DNA of 64,000 nucleotides, taken from Oscillospiraceae bacterium. GTDB taxonomy: Bacteria > Bacillota > Clostridia > Oscillospirales > Oscillospiraceae. This document shows, one piece after another, positions 1 to 8,288 of this stretch (within the stretch, counting starts at the first letter, position 1; each line of letters begins with the position of its first letter). Location of the stretch: positions 62,001 to 126,000 of the forward strand of contig JAGARK010000045.1 in assembly GCA_017622295.1 (NCBI GenBank), in the 5' to 3' direction. The notes beneath the pieces are model-generated. The model was not told where the DNA came from and made no database searches. It saw only the letters and a list, made by a program, of their open reading frames with translations. The position numbers and the translations under genes are program-made.

Positions 1-2909
1 ATTTCGACGTTGGCAGGATAGATGGAGCCGCCGTCGCCATAGGACTTGCGGACGTCGGTGTCCACGGTCTCGAAGACCACTTCGCCGGTGGTGTCATCGG
101 TGATGGTGATGTCGATCCGTTCCGCACCTCTCAGAAGGCCGGCCCAGACGAAGCGCAGGGAGTGGATGGTGCCCTCCTGGTTGGACAGGGCGATGTAATC
201 CTTATTGGCGGAGATGACCATGTCCTTGGGATTCTGCAGGAAGTAGTAAGCACCCAGGTAGCTGACATAGTCGCCCTCGACGCCGCCGATGGGGCGGGTG
301 GCATAGGCGTCAGCCTTGGTCTTGTCCTCTTCGTCGATGCCCTCGTCCAGCTCATCGGCGTGGGTATCATAGTACTCCAGGTCAAACATGGGAGCCACGG
401 TCCAGTCGCCGTAGTAAGCCAGGTAAGGCACGCTCAGATCGATATCGGTACCCTTGGTGGCCTTCAGAGTCAGGTAGCCTTCCACATACATGCCGTTGGC
501 GAAGGACTCATCCAGATATGCCTTGTCGGCATCGCTCAGGGTGATGCGGACCTGAACATCAGCGGTGGACTGGGCATCCACAGAGATCTTGTCTCCCTTG
601 ACTGCCTCGCCGTTGACGCAGATGATCTCAACGGTGGCGCCTTCCAGAATGTAGGCCTCTTCGGTGACGGTGGTCTTACCGGAATTGGTCTTGGTATCGC
701 TGACGCCTTCGGTCATGACGTAGGCGCCCAGCTCATAGGCCAGGCTCTTCCCGCCGACGTTGTTGACGGTGAAGGACATCTCGTAGACACCGTTCTTCTC
801 GATGTCGTCGCCCAGCTCCAGCTTGGTCTTGTCCATTTCCTTACCATCTTCATCATAGGTGGTAATGTAGGCGGGAGTCTCGGTAGCGCTGACCAGGTTG
901 GCAAGGCCTGCACCCTGCTTTCTGACAGCGTAGGGCTGGCCGTTGGTGTTCAGCGCGATATCCGCGGTGGACATCAGCAGCTTGTTGACCATTGCGGCAA
1001 CTTCCACATTGTTATCAGCGATTTCAGGGAAGTTCTCCACAACATACTGACGCAGCAGGATCACGACGCCTGCCAGGTTGGGGCATGCCATGGAGGTACC
1101 GGACAGACGGTCGTAGCCGCCGCCGGTGACAGAAGACAGGATATTACCACCGTGACCGGTGATCTCGGGCTTGATCTCCAGGCTGGGTGCGGGACCCCAG
1201 GAGGAGAAGTCGGAAATGAAGGGACCGGAGGTCTGGGCCTTACTGATCTTCAGCTTGCCGCCGCCGGCAGCAGCCAGCATCTCACCGTTGTCCTGAGAGA
1301 TGGAGCAGACAGCCAGCTTGGCGTCGCCCACGTTCATCTTCACTTCACCGGATACATTATTATAAATAATGATACCAGCAGCGCCCTGGGCTTCCGCGAT
1401 CATTGCCTTCTCCTCGAAGGTATTGTCGCCGCGGCGTACCAGTGCGATCTTACCGGTAACATCCATGCCGGAGTAGTCCGCGCTGCGGCCGACGCCGGGG
1501 ATCACGACATATTCGATCTCGATGGAATCCTTATCGCCCAGCAGAGTCTCACAGAAGTTGTTTTCCTCGGCTGCGCCGTTGTTGGATTCATCGAAGTAGA
1601 TGATGGTTTCACCGTACAGCAGGTAGGGAGTCTCGGTGCCGCTGATGGAGGCAACGGACAGAACACCTGCATAGGTGGAGGGGGAACCGACGGTACCGGT
1701 ATCGGGGTTGGTGGTCAGACCCAGGTTGCCGTTGGCGTCGGAGCCGTAAGCGGAGGAGTAGCTGTTGGAGGCAGCTGCCACAACGCTGATGCCGGCTTCG
1801 CGGATCTTGTCATAAACACCGTTGAGGACTTCCTCGTCGGATTCACGGCTGAAGCCCGCAGCGGTACCCAGGGACATGTTGATCACGTCAACGCCCAGGA
1901 TCACGCAGTCCTCCAGAGCGGAGAGGATCCAGGAGCTGATGGCACTGTCATACACGTCGGAGAAAATCTTCATGGACACCAGCTGTGCGTTGGGAGCAAC
2001 GCCGGTGATGGTGTCGTCCTTACCGACGATGACGCCGGAAACATGGGTGCCGTGGTTGTTGTGGGTGGAGTAGACGTCGGGGTCGTTGTCGGCATAGTCA
2101 TAGCCGAAGGGCACTTTCTCGTTGATGTAAACATCGTCGACGCCCAGGCCGCCGTGCATCTTGCTGGCCGTGGTCTTGCTGACAACAGCAGCCACATCCT
2201 CATAGGTCATGCCCAGTTTCTCGGAGGTAAAATTCTCAACAGAGAAAGCGGAGTGGTTGGAATCCAGGCCGGTATCCAGAACCGCCACGACCATGCCGGA
2301 GCCGTCATAGGCGACGTCGGAGCTGTTGAAAATACCGGTCTCATAAACATTGACGGTATTCTCCACCAGTTCGGTCTCCGCCTTCTGATACTTCTCACCG
2401 ATGACTGCCTTTTCGCCCTCGCCCAGGGACTGGCAGGTCGCCTCGAAGTCGCTGCCCTTGATGACGATCTCAAAACCGGTCAGCAGCGCAGAGTAATCTT
2501 CGCCGGTGGTGTAAGCGATTTCCAGTTCGTCCAGCCGGGCCAGAATCTCTGCCTTACGCTGGGCGATCTGCCGCTCGATGGAGGCTGCTTCCTCGCTGGA
2601 CAGGGCATATTCGCCGAAGCTCATAGTCTTGTCCGTTGCTTCATAAGCATCCATCAGGTTGATGATGTCTGTGGTGATGATCACGGAGATTTCCTGGTCC
2701 GGATCAATGGTGGCAGGCAGCTGGAACATCACGGAGTCGTCAATAAACTTCGAGTAGTCCACCTTCAGATCCTCCAGAAGCTCGATGCCCGAGCTCTGAT
2801 AGGAAGAGGCCTGAACCTGTGTTACGGGAATCGCACCGATGAGAACCGCTGCCGTCAGGAGGACAAGCAGCATCATCTGCGACACCTTTGCAATGCCTTT
2901 TTTGTTCAT
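1..2909 (-). CDS. Secreted subtilisin-like serine protease (S8 family, lactocepin/C5a-peptidase type), 3' end outside window
   Basis: This is an extracellular endopeptidase of the subtilisin family. The start is the ATG followed by a lysine-containing N terminus and a hydrophobic stretch typical of a signal peptide (MNKKGIAK, then MMLLVLLTAAVLIGAIP, then VQA-S). All three catalytic residues are visible: Asp212 in VLDTGLDS, His286 in NNHGTHV and Ser606 in LSGTSMACP. Between His and Ser lies an insertion with KIALVRRGDNTFEEK and GAAGIIIYNN, which is a protease-associated (PA) domain as in lactocepins and C5a peptidases. The remaining about 360 residues look like Fn3-type beta domains. A long inhibitor-like propeptide region precedes the catalytic domain. 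The gene runs off the left edge, so any cell-wall anchor cannot be judged. Its likely role is nutrient protein degradation at the cell surface (inference). Confidence 0.93.
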   Translation of the reverse strand, partial: MNKKGIAKVSQMMLLVLLTAAVLIGAIPVTQVQASSYQSSGIELLEDLKVDYSKFIDDSVMFQLPATIDPDQEISVIITTDIINLMDAYEATDKTMSFGEYALSSEEAASIERQIAQRKAEILARLDELEIAYTTGEDYSALLTGFEIVIKGSDFEATCQSLGEGEKAVIGEKYQKAETELVENTVNVYETGIFNSSDVAYDGSGMVVAVLDTGLDSNHSAFSVENFTSEKLGMTYEDVAAVVSKTTASKMHGGLGVDDVYINEKVPFGYDYADNDPDVYSTHNNHGTHVSGVIVGKDDTITGVAPNAQLVSMKIFSDVYDSAISSWILSALEDCVILGVDVINMSLGTAAGFSRESDEEVLNGVYDKIREAGISVVAAASNSYSSAYGSDANGNLGLTTNPDTGTVGSPSTYAGVLSVASISGTETPYLLYGETIIYFDESNNGAAEENNFCETLLGDKDSIEIEYVVIPGVGRSADYSGMDVTGKIALVRRGDNTFEEKAMIAEAQGAAGIIIYNNVSGEVKMNVGDAKLAVCSISQDNGEMLAAAGGGKLKISKAQTSGPFISDFSSWGPAPSLEIKPEITGHGGNILSSVTGGGYDRLSGTSMACPNLAGVVILLRQYVVENFPEIADNNVEVAAMVNKLLMSTADIALNTNGQPYAVRKQGAGLANLVSATETPAYITTYDEDGKEMDKTKLELGDDIEKNGVYEMSFTVNNVGGKSLAYELGAYVMTEGVSDTKTNSGKTTVTEEAYILEGATVEIICVNGEAVKGDKISVDAQSTADVQVRITLSDADKAYLDESFANGMYVEGYLTLKATKGTDIDLSVPYLAYYGDWTVAPMFDLEYYDTHADELDEGIDEEDKTKADAYATRPIGGVEGDYVSYLGAYYFLQNPKDMVISANKDYIALSNQEGTIHSLRFVWAGLLRGAERIDITITDDTTGEVVFETVDTDVRKSYGDGGSIYPANVE

Positions 2910-2969
2910 CTGTCTTCGCCTTTCGCTGTGTATTTCTGCAAATTCTTCTGTGCATACAGAATCCATTCT

Positions 2970-2998
2970 AGTGTACCACTTTCTTACATAAAATGCAA
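2970..2998 (-). promoter_or_regulatory. Sigma-A promoter of the S8 protease gene
   Basis: Reading the minus strand, TTGCAT and TACACT are separated by 17 bases, about 60 bases upstream of the protease start codon. Confidence 0.6.
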
Positions 2999-3066
2999 GG
3001 TTTTTCAATTCGATATATTAAAGTATTTCTAAATCTTTATGAAACCTTAATATTCTTCCGGGACCA

Positions 3067-3095
3067 TTTACTTTCAAATTCATGTGTGCTATACT
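3067..3095 (+). promoter_or_regulatory. Sigma-A promoter of the redox pair
   Basis: TTTACT, a 17-base spacer and TATACT lie just upstream of the CXXC-tail membrane protein gene. The promoter is divergent from the protease promoter. Confidence 0.6.
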
Positions 3096-3129
3096 ATTCA
3101 GGCAAAAATTCTCCTCCGGAGGTTAGAAT

Positions 3130-3900
3130 ATGACAAAAAGCACCTCTCAGCGCATCCGCAGGATCTGCGGCATTGCGTCGGGCGTTTCCATCGCCGTCGC
3201 CGGTGCCTGCCTGATCTGGGCCTGCCTCGGCATTTACCGCTCCGGTGACGGAGCCTTTTCCCGGGAAGCGGTTGCCGCCGCCTTCTCCCCCATCGCCATC
3301 CCTGTGTATCTGTGTCTGGCTTTGGTGATCCTGGGCTTTGTTCTGGAGCTGATCCTGCCTGCGGATGATTCCAAACGGGCCGTTTCCAAAAATCCAGCCA
3401 TGACCCTGAAGCGTATGCGCGCCAAGTTGGATCTGGGCAAATGCGGCGAAGAGCTGCAGGCCGCTATCCTGGCCCAGGTGGCAAAGCGCAGAACTGACCG
3501 GATCATTCTGGCTGTACTGCTGGCCGCAGGCGGTGCGGTGTTCTTCTGGATCGCCCTGCAGCCCGATGCCTTCCACCAGAGTCAGATCAATGACTCCATG
3601 ATCCGCAACATCTCCATTCTGCTGTGCTGCCTGGCTCCCGCCTTCGGCTTCGCCGTCGGTGCCGCATACCGCGGCCGCAAGAGCATGGAAGCCGAGATCT
3701 CACTGCTGAAGACTGCTCCCGCCGAGGCGAAGGTCTCCTCCGATGTCAAGCTCCCCTGCCCCTGCTGGATCAACAAGATCCGCAACGCCATCGCCGTGAT
3801 TGCACTGCTGTTCCTGATTTTTGGCTTCTGCACCGGCGGCACCGCCGATGTGCTGACCAAGGCCGTCAATATCTGCACCGAATGCGTCGGATTGGGGTGA
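3130..3900 (+). CDS. Membrane protein with C-terminal CXXC tail (CD1871A-like ending)
   Basis: This 256-residue protein has about five hydrophobic segments (near residues 15-33, 53-72, 124-142, 158-178 and 216-240) and no enzymatic domain that I recognise. Its last residues, ADVLTKAVNICTECVGLG, resemble the small CD1871A-family CXXC proteins of Clostridia, which commonly sit beside 4Fe-4S membrane proteins and thioredoxins. A second pair, CPC, occurs near residue 209. A GGAGG ribosome site precedes the ATG. It ends five bases before the ferredoxin-thioredoxin fusion gene, so the two are almost certainly co-transcribed. I infer that it is a membrane partner in an electron or dithiol relay. No substrate can be named from sequence. 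Confidence 0.6.
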   Translation: MTKSTSQRIRRICGIASGVSIAVAGACLIWACLGIYRSGDGAFSREAVAAAFSPIAIPVYLCLALVILGFVLELILPADDSKRAVSKNPAMTLKRMRAKLDLGKCGEELQAAILAQVAKRRTDRIILAVLLAAGGAVFFWIALQPDAFHQSQINDSMIRNISILLCCLAPAFGFAVGAAYRGRKSMEAEISLLKTAPAEAKVSSDVKLPCPCWINKIRNAIAVIALLFLIFGFCTGGTADVLTKAVNICTECVGLG

Positions 3901-3905
3901 TACAT

Positions 3906-5414
3906 ATGAAAGAGAAACTGAAAAAATGGATTCCCAGCCGCCGTAAGATCATCCAGCTCTACTGCGCGCTGCTGTTTAACGCCAATCTGAAGGGCTTCAT
4001 CTCCGGCAACATCTACACCGGCTCTTCCAAGCAGTTCTGCGTCCCGGGTATCAACTGCTATTCCTGTCCCGGCGCTATCGGCGCCTGTCCCCTGGGCTCC
4101 CTGCAGGGCTCCTTCAGCGCAGACCACTCCACCATCTGGTATGTGGGCGGCATTCTGCTGCTGTACTCCATCATGTTCGGCCGGATGATCTGCGGTTGGT
4201 TCTGCCCCTTCGGTCTGATCCAGGAGCTGCTGTACAAGATCAAAACCCCCAAGATGGGCAAGAGCCCCGTGACCCGGATCCTGTCTTACCTGAAATATGT
4301 GATCCTGGTGGTCTTTGTGTTCCTGATTCCCATCATCTACGCCTTCAAGGACACTCCCCTGCCCGCCTTCTGCAAGTACATCTGCCCCGCCGGCACCATC
4401 GAGGGCGGCCTGCTGCTGCTTTCCAACAAGGTCAACGCCAGCTATTTCTCCATGCTGGGCCCCATCTTCACCTGGAAATTCCTGCTGATGATCAGCACCG
4501 TGGTGGGCTGTGTGTTCATTTTCCGGCTGTTCTGCCGGTTCCTGTGTCCCCTGGGTGCACTGTACGGCCTGTTCAATAAGATTTCCTTCTTCGGTGTCAA
4601 GGTGGACGATGCCAAGTGTACCCACTGCAATCTGTGCGTCAGCCACTGCAAGGTGGACATTCACCGTGTAGGCGACCAGGAATGCATCAGCTGCGGCGAC
4701 TGCATCGGCGTCTGCCCCACCAAGGCCATCTCCTTCAAGGGAAGCAAGGTCCTTCTGAAGGAAAATGAGATCCCCGCCGCTTCCGACGAAGCGCGCAAGG
4801 CCCATGAAGCCAAGATGGCAAAGCGCCGCACCATCACCCGCGCTGCAACCGCCATCGTGATGGCCGCCGTGCTGATTTTCGCCATCGGCTACTACTGGAT
4901 GGAAGACTCCGCCGCTCCCGCTTCCCCTGTGGTCTCCGACACCGAGCGGGGCAACGAGGTGGGTGATCTGTGTTACAGTGACAACCTGAGGATCATCACC
5001 CCCGATGGCATCACCGAGGAGACCATCGATCCCACCGCCACCGGCAAGATCACCGTCATCAATTTCTGGGGCACCTGGTGCACCCCCTGCGTCAACGAGC
5101 TGCCCTACTTCGACCAGATCGCCACAGACTATGCAGAAAACGTCACCGTGGTGGCCGTTCACTCCAGTCTGGGCAATGAAACCGCTCCGGAGTACATCGG
5201 CAAATATTACGCTGACTCCAACATCATTTTCGCCACAGACTATGCGCTGGACGAAATGGGTCTGACCGGCGGCTTCTACTCCGCCCTGGGTGGCCGCGGC
5301 ACCTACCCCTACACCACCATCGTGGATGAAAACGGCATCATTCTGGCAGTATTCGTCAGCTCTGTTGCGTATGAGGATCTCCAGGAAGTGGTGGAAGCCC
5401 GGCTGAACGGCTGA
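3906..5414 (+). CDS. NapH-like 4Fe-4S membrane protein fused to a TlpA-type thioredoxin
   Basis: This is a 502-residue fusion. The N-terminal half is a NapH/YccM-type membrane ferredoxin with Cys-rich loops (CGWFCPFG near residue 96, CKYICPAG near 156, CRFLCPLG near 210) between membrane helices. Two 4Fe-4S ferredoxin motifs follow, at Cys238/241/244/248 and Cys260/263/266/270. After a single transmembrane helix (about 308-331) comes an extracytoplasmic thioredoxin domain of TlpA/ResA type with the active site WCTPC at Cys392 and Cys395. The ATG at the given start follows an upstream stop closely and opens a normal NapH-like N terminus (KEKLKKWIPSRR). The order suggests that electrons pass from cytosolic donors through the iron-sulfur clusters to the outside thioredoxin (inference). 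In related bacteria the two parts are, as I recall, more often separate genes. Confidence 0.85.
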   Translation: MKEKLKKWIPSRRKIIQLYCALLFNANLKGFISGNIYTGSSKQFCVPGINCYSCPGAIGACPLGSLQGSFSADHSTIWYVGGILLLYSIMFGRMICGWFCPFGLIQELLYKIKTPKMGKSPVTRILSYLKYVILVVFVFLIPIIYAFKDTPLPAFCKYICPAGTIEGGLLLLSNKVNASYFSMLGPIFTWKFLLMISTVVGCVFIFRLFCRFLCPLGALYGLFNKISFFGVKVDDAKCTHCNLCVSHCKVDIHRVGDQECISCGDCIGVCPTKAISFKGSKVLLKENEIPAASDEARKAHEAKMAKRRTITRAATAIVMAAVLIFAIGYYWMEDSAAPASPVVSDTERGNEVGDLCYSDNLRIITPDGITEETIDPTATGKITVINFWGTWCTPCVNELPYFDQIATDYAENVTVVAVHSSLGNETAPEYIGKYYADSNIIFATDYALDEMGLTGGFYSALGGRGTYPYTTIVDENGIILAVFVSSVAYEDLQEVVEARLNG

Positions 5415-5425
5415 GAAATAATATT

Positions 5426-5458
5426 CCCGCTGCGGCTTTCACCGCAGCGGGTTTTTCT
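5426..5458 (+). terminator. Intrinsic terminator after the redox pair
   Basis: Inverted repeat CCCGCTGCGG/CCGCAGCGGG with a six-base loop is followed by TTTTTCTT. Confidence 0.85.
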
Positions 5459-5462
5459 TGCG

Positions 5463-5617
5463 AATTACAGTTTATCGGACAGGTGCCCGAAATGCAGAAT
5501 GCAAAATTAAGGAGTTTTCTTCAAATACAGTTTAAATCCTGCGTTTTGCGCACACCATCATGCTGCATTTCGAATTTTGGATTGTGCGGCCTTCGGCAGC
5601 ACGCCAAACTGCAATTT
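5463..5617 (+). repeat. Dispersed inverted-terminus repeat, copy A
   Basis: The left end is AATTACAGTTTATCG and the right end is GCCAAACTGCAATTT. The core carries the ATGCAGAATGCAAAATT ... GGAGTTTTCTTCAAA ... GCACACCATCATGCTGCAT type sequence, and a GTGCGGCCTTCGGCAGCAC hairpin lies near the right end. Related copies with the same core lie at 15.8, 33.7, 45.0 and 58.2 kb. Confidence 0.75.
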
Positions 5618-5629
5618 GCGCTCCATTTC

Positions 5630-5658
5630 TTGCCATCATGTTCTGATTATGCTATGAT
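5630..5658 (+). promoter_or_regulatory. Sigma-A promoter of the GNAT gene
   Basis: TTGCCA, a 17-base spacer and TATGAT lie about 110 bases before the start codon and begin just after repeat copy A. Confidence 0.5.
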
Positions 5659-5767
5659 AAATAAACGGGCACTGCCCGAATTCGAAAACTGGAGAATGCT
5701 GTTTGAAGAACAACACCTTGGAGATTGTGATCTGATCCGAAAAAACAAAATTTTCAGGAGGATCACA

Positions 5768-6388
5768 ATGAAAAAACTTATCATCCGCACAGAGACCTCT
5801 GACGATTACGCCATCGTCGAAAACCTGACCCGTGAGGCATTCTGGAATGTCTACCGCCCCGGCTGCGTGGAGCACTATGTGCTGCACTGCTTGCGGAGTC
5901 TGCCGGAGTTTATTCCGCAGCTGAGCCTGGTGGCAGAAGCAGAGGGCCTCATTCTGGGACACATCATGTACAGCCGGGCCAGCATCACCTGTGATGACGG
6001 CAGCTGCCTTCCCATCGTCATCTTCGGTCCCCTGTCCGTTGCGCCCGAGCATCAGCGCCGGGGCATCGGCAGCGCACTGGTGCGCCATTCCCTGGCGCTG
6101 GCGAAGTCACTGGGCTGCGGCGCGGTGGCCATCACCGGAAGCAGCGCCTACTACGGCCGTTTCGGCTTCATCCCTTCTCAAAGCAAGGGCATCTTCTACG
6201 ACGGACTTCCCCGCAGCGAGCCCACACCATTTTTCATGGTGAAGGAGCTGACGGTGGGGTATCTTGCTGGCGTCACCGGCACCTATGCCGATCCGCCGGG
6301 ATACTTTGTCCGTGACGAGGATGTGGACGCCTTCGACGCCCGTTTCCCGCTCAAAGAAAAGCTGAAGCTTCCCGGTCAGCTGGCATAA
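5768..6388 (+). CDS. GNAT family N-acetyltransferase
   Basis: This 206-residue protein belongs to the GCN5-related acetyltransferases, which move the acetyl group of acetyl-CoA to an amine. The core acetyl-CoA binding motif is visible as VAPEHQRRGIGSALVRHSL (the Q/RxxGxG/A pattern) near residues 90-108, followed by the ITGSSAYYGRFGF segment typical of motif B. The start is the ATG after AGGAGGATCACA. Longer readings upstream run into repeat sequence and are unlikely to be translated. The gene stands alone between its own promoter and terminator. The substrate cannot be assigned. The layout fits the YhbS-like group of small-molecule acetyltransferases. Confidence 0.88.
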   Translation: MKKLIIRTETSDDYAIVENLTREAFWNVYRPGCVEHYVLHCLRSLPEFIPQLSLVAEAEGLILGHIMYSRASITCDDGSCLPIVIFGPLSVAPEHQRRGIGSALVRHSLALAKSLGCGAVAITGSSAYYGRFGFIPSQSKGIFYDGLPRSEPTPFFMVKELTVGYLAGVTGTYADPPGYFVRDEDVDAFDARFPLKEKLKLPGQLA

Positions 6389-6400
6389 CCCAATGGCGGA

Positions 6401-6432
6401 GCACCCCCGGAGAAAATCCGGGGGTGCTTTTC
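6401..6432 (+). terminator. Intrinsic terminator after the GNAT gene
   Basis: GCACCCCCGG and CCGGGGGTGC form the stem, followed by TTTTC. Confidence 0.85.
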
Positions 6433-6448
6433 TGCCGCAGGCGCAATA

Positions 6449-6477
6449 TTGACACCGGGTGAACGGGCTGGTATAAT
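6449..6477 (+). promoter_or_regulatory. Consensus sigma-A promoter upstream of the PTS IIC leader
   Basis: TTGACA and TATAAT are exact consensus hexamers separated by 17 bases. The predicted transcript would start near 6484, leaving a leader of about 210 bases before the PTS IIC gene. Confidence 0.88.
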
Positions 6478-6483
6478 ATTTTC

Positions 6484-6694
6484 ATTGTTTCCGGTTCGTG
6501 AAGATCGGACCAAGGACCACGCCGTCCAGAGGCTGGGCAGGCGCGGTCCGGCACTGAAGACAGCTGAGAGTCTTACGCGGCACGACAGTTCCCCCGCACC
6601 GCCGCCATGAGCTCCCCGAGCTGCCTAGGGTCAGCAGAGGCTGACGTTTCTTTCTTCCATGAGCTGTCATACTTATGGAAAGGTGAAACAAAAA
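6484..6694 (+). promoter_or_regulatory. Structured 5' leader, candidate riboswitch or attenuator (class unknown)
   Basis: The leader between the consensus promoter and the IIC start codon contains no gene but can fold into several stems. A long hairpin spans 6514-6549 (GGACC.CGCC against GGCG.GGTCC, enclosing CCAG/CTGG). AAGAC/GTCTT lies at 6557-6574. GTCAGC-AGAG-GCTGAC lies at 6630-6645, followed by GTTTCTTTC. TTCCAT (6655-6660) can pair with ATGGAA (6674-6679) directly next to the ribosome site AAAGGTG. The last pairing could hide the ribosome site. I do not recognise the fold as a known riboswitch class. Confidence 0.45.
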
Positions 6695-7807
6695 ATGGCA
6701 AAAATCAAAGAATTTCTCAAACGCAAGGACATCGTCTTCTCCGGCAGGCGATACGGCATCGACGCCCTGGGCGCCATGGCACAAGGTCTGTTCTGCACGC
6801 TGCTGGTGGGCACCATCCTGAACACCATCGGCTCCCAGTTCGGCATCGCGTTCCTTAACAACGCCATCGTCACCATCAAGGATGCCTCCGGCGAAAACCA
6901 GATCAGCTACACCATCGGCGCTCTTGCATCCCTGATGGTCGGTCCCGGCATCGCCGTGGCCATCGGCGCCGCCCTCCGGGCTCCGGGGCTGGTCCTCTTC
7001 TCGCTGATCCCCGTGGGCTTCGCCGCCAACGCCATGGGCGGCGCAGGTGGTCCTCTGGCTGTCTATTTCGTGGCCATCGCGGCCTGTGAATGCGGCAAGC
7101 TGGTGAGCAAGGAGACCAAGGTGGACATTCTGGTGACGCCCATCGTGACGATTTTGGCAGGTGTCGGCGTTGCCGCCCTCATCGCGGCTCCCATCGGCGC
7201 CGCCGCCAGTGCGGTGGGTCAGGCCATCATGTGGGCCACGGAGCTTCAGCCCTTCCTGATGGGTATTCTGGTGTCCGCATTGGTGGGCATTGCCCTGACG
7301 CTTCCCATCTCCTCCGCAGCCATCTGCGCGGCTTTGAGTCTGACCGGCCTTGCCGGCGGCGCCGCCGTAGCAGGCTGCTGCGCTCAGATGGTAGGCTTCG
7401 CGGTCATAAGCTTCCGGGAAAACCGCTGGGGCGGTCTGGTTGCCCAGGGCGTGGGTACCAGCATGCTGCAGATGCCCAATATCATCAAAAATCCCAAGAT
7501 CTGGATCCCGCCCACGCTGGCATCCATGATCACAGGTCCTCTGGCCACCTGTCTGTTCAAGCTGGAAATGAACGGCTCCCCCGTCTCCTCCGGCATGGGC
7601 ACCTGCGGCTTTGTGGGTCAGATCGGCGTTTACACCGGCTGGATCAACGATGTGGCCAGCGGCGCAAAGGCTGCCATCACCGCCATGGACTGGATCGGCA
7701 TGGCGCTGATCTGCTTCATCCTCCCGGCGGTACTCAGCTGGGTCTTCTGCCAAGTGCTCCGCAGATGGGGCTGGATCAGGGAGAATGATCTTAAACTCGA
7801 TCTCTGA
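6695..7807 (+). CDS. PTS-type membrane permease, IIC subunit (PTS_EIIC_2 family)
   Basis: This 370-residue polytopic membrane protein resembles the PTS_EIIC_2 (PF13303) family of stand-alone IIC proteins. Features are an amphipathic cytoplasmic N terminus (KIKEFLKRKDIVFSGRRYGIDALGAMAQGL), eight or more long hydrophobic segments rich in Gly and Ala, and a conserved late segment NGSPVSSGMGTCGFVGQIG. The ATG was chosen because it follows GGAAAGGTGAAAC. An in-frame upstream ATG lies inside the hairpin region of the leader. No IIA, IIB, HPr or EI gene is nearby, so the protein may work without phosphotransfer or with partners elsewhere. The substrate is unknown. A strong promoter and long structured leader suggest that its expression responds to a metabolite. 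Confidence 0.82.
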   Translation: MAKIKEFLKRKDIVFSGRRYGIDALGAMAQGLFCTLLVGTILNTIGSQFGIAFLNNAIVTIKDASGENQISYTIGALASLMVGPGIAVAIGAALRAPGLVLFSLIPVGFAANAMGGAGGPLAVYFVAIAACECGKLVSKETKVDILVTPIVTILAGVGVAALIAAPIGAAASAVGQAIMWATELQPFLMGILVSALVGIALTLPISSAAICAALSLTGLAGGAAVAGCCAQMVGFAVISFRENRWGGLVAQGVGTSMLQMPNIIKNPKIWIPPTLASMITGPLATCLFKLEMNGSPVSSGMGTCGFVGQIGVYTGWINDVASGAKAAITAMDWIGMALICFILPAVLSWVFCQVLRRWGWIRENDLKLDL

Positions 7808-7818
7808 GAAAAAAGAAT

Positions 7819-7842
7819 TGGGCGGCCAGTTATGGCCGCCCA
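7819..7842 (+). terminator. GC-rich hairpin after the PTS IIC gene
   Basis: TTGGGCGGCCA and TGGCCGCCCAA form an 11-base-pair stem with a GTTA loop just past the stop codon. The U tract is poor, so termination may be partial. Confidence 0.6.
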
Positions 7843-7955
7843 ACATATTCAGTATAACAAATCTCCTTCCCGATGTCAACGTTCAACTGTCTATATGGTA
7901 CTCATTTCTGTGTTTTGCACAGGAATTTTTTATTCACTTTGTACAATCTTCCGTC

Positions 7956-7984
7956 TTGAAAAATCATTTTTCTTGTGCTAAATT
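7956..7984 (+). promoter_or_regulatory. Predicted promoter of a gene-free transcription unit
   Basis: TTGAAA, a 17-base spacer and TAAATT occur within an AT-rich stretch. No credible reading frame follows before the terminator-like hairpin at 8213-8287. Confidence 0.45.
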
Positions 7985-7990
7985 ATATCT

Positions 7991-8288
7991 ACAAAGAGGT
8001 GATACCAATGTACAGGTAAAACCCAAGGTTCAGACAAATATAAACTGGGCCCACAAAGACAAAGGCTTTCAAAATATCTTCCGATAATATAAATTTTGAA
8101 GTAGCCAAAATGTATGCCAACGGAAGCAATACAAATTTTGTCACAGAAAGCCGGAGTCAAAAATCCGTAGAAAGAGAGGTTAATCAAAGATGTTAGATAC
8201 CAAGAATTCAATGAAATGACCCTTGGCTGTAATGAGAGTTTCTTGAGACAAACAAGAAGCAGACAGTCAAGGGTCATTTCAATTTTTG
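7991..8288 (+). ncRNA. Candidate small RNA unit in an AT-rich island
   Basis: The 571 bases between the PTS IIC and ProX genes are far richer in A and T than their surroundings. Between the predicted promoter and an 18-base-pair terminator-like hairpin lie about 300 bases without a supported gene. A good ribosome site (AAGAGGTGATACCA) is followed by ATG-TAC-AGG-TAA, a three-codon frame. In the same frame, after two stops, 40 or so sense codons can be read (for example KMYANGSNTNFVTES), so a decayed small gene is the main alternative to a regulatory RNA. I recognise neither an RNA family nor a protein family. Confidence 0.3.
8213..8287 (+). terminator. Long stem-loop with U tract, terminator-like
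   Basis: GAAATGACCCTTGGCTGT and ACAGTCAAGGGTCATTTC pair over 18 positions (one G-U), enclosing a second hairpin TTCTTG/CAAGAA, and are followed by AATTTTT. A stem this long could also be a mobile-element end. Confidence 0.6.

Noticed and set aside
162..3032. A 956-codon open frame on the plus strand
   Set aside because: It is the antisense shadow of the S8 protease gene, whose catalytic triad and signal peptide are clear on the minus strand. The plus-strand translation has no domain character.
5483..5767. N-terminal extension of the GNAT protein by 95 codons
   Set aside because: The extension reads through repeat copy A and upstream of the promoter. The ATG after AGGAGGATCACA starts the normal fold.
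8213..8280. Long inverted repeat considered as paired insertion-sequence ends
   Set aside because: The arms enclose only about 32 bases, no transposase remnant is recognisable, and a U tract follows, so a terminator is the simpler reading.
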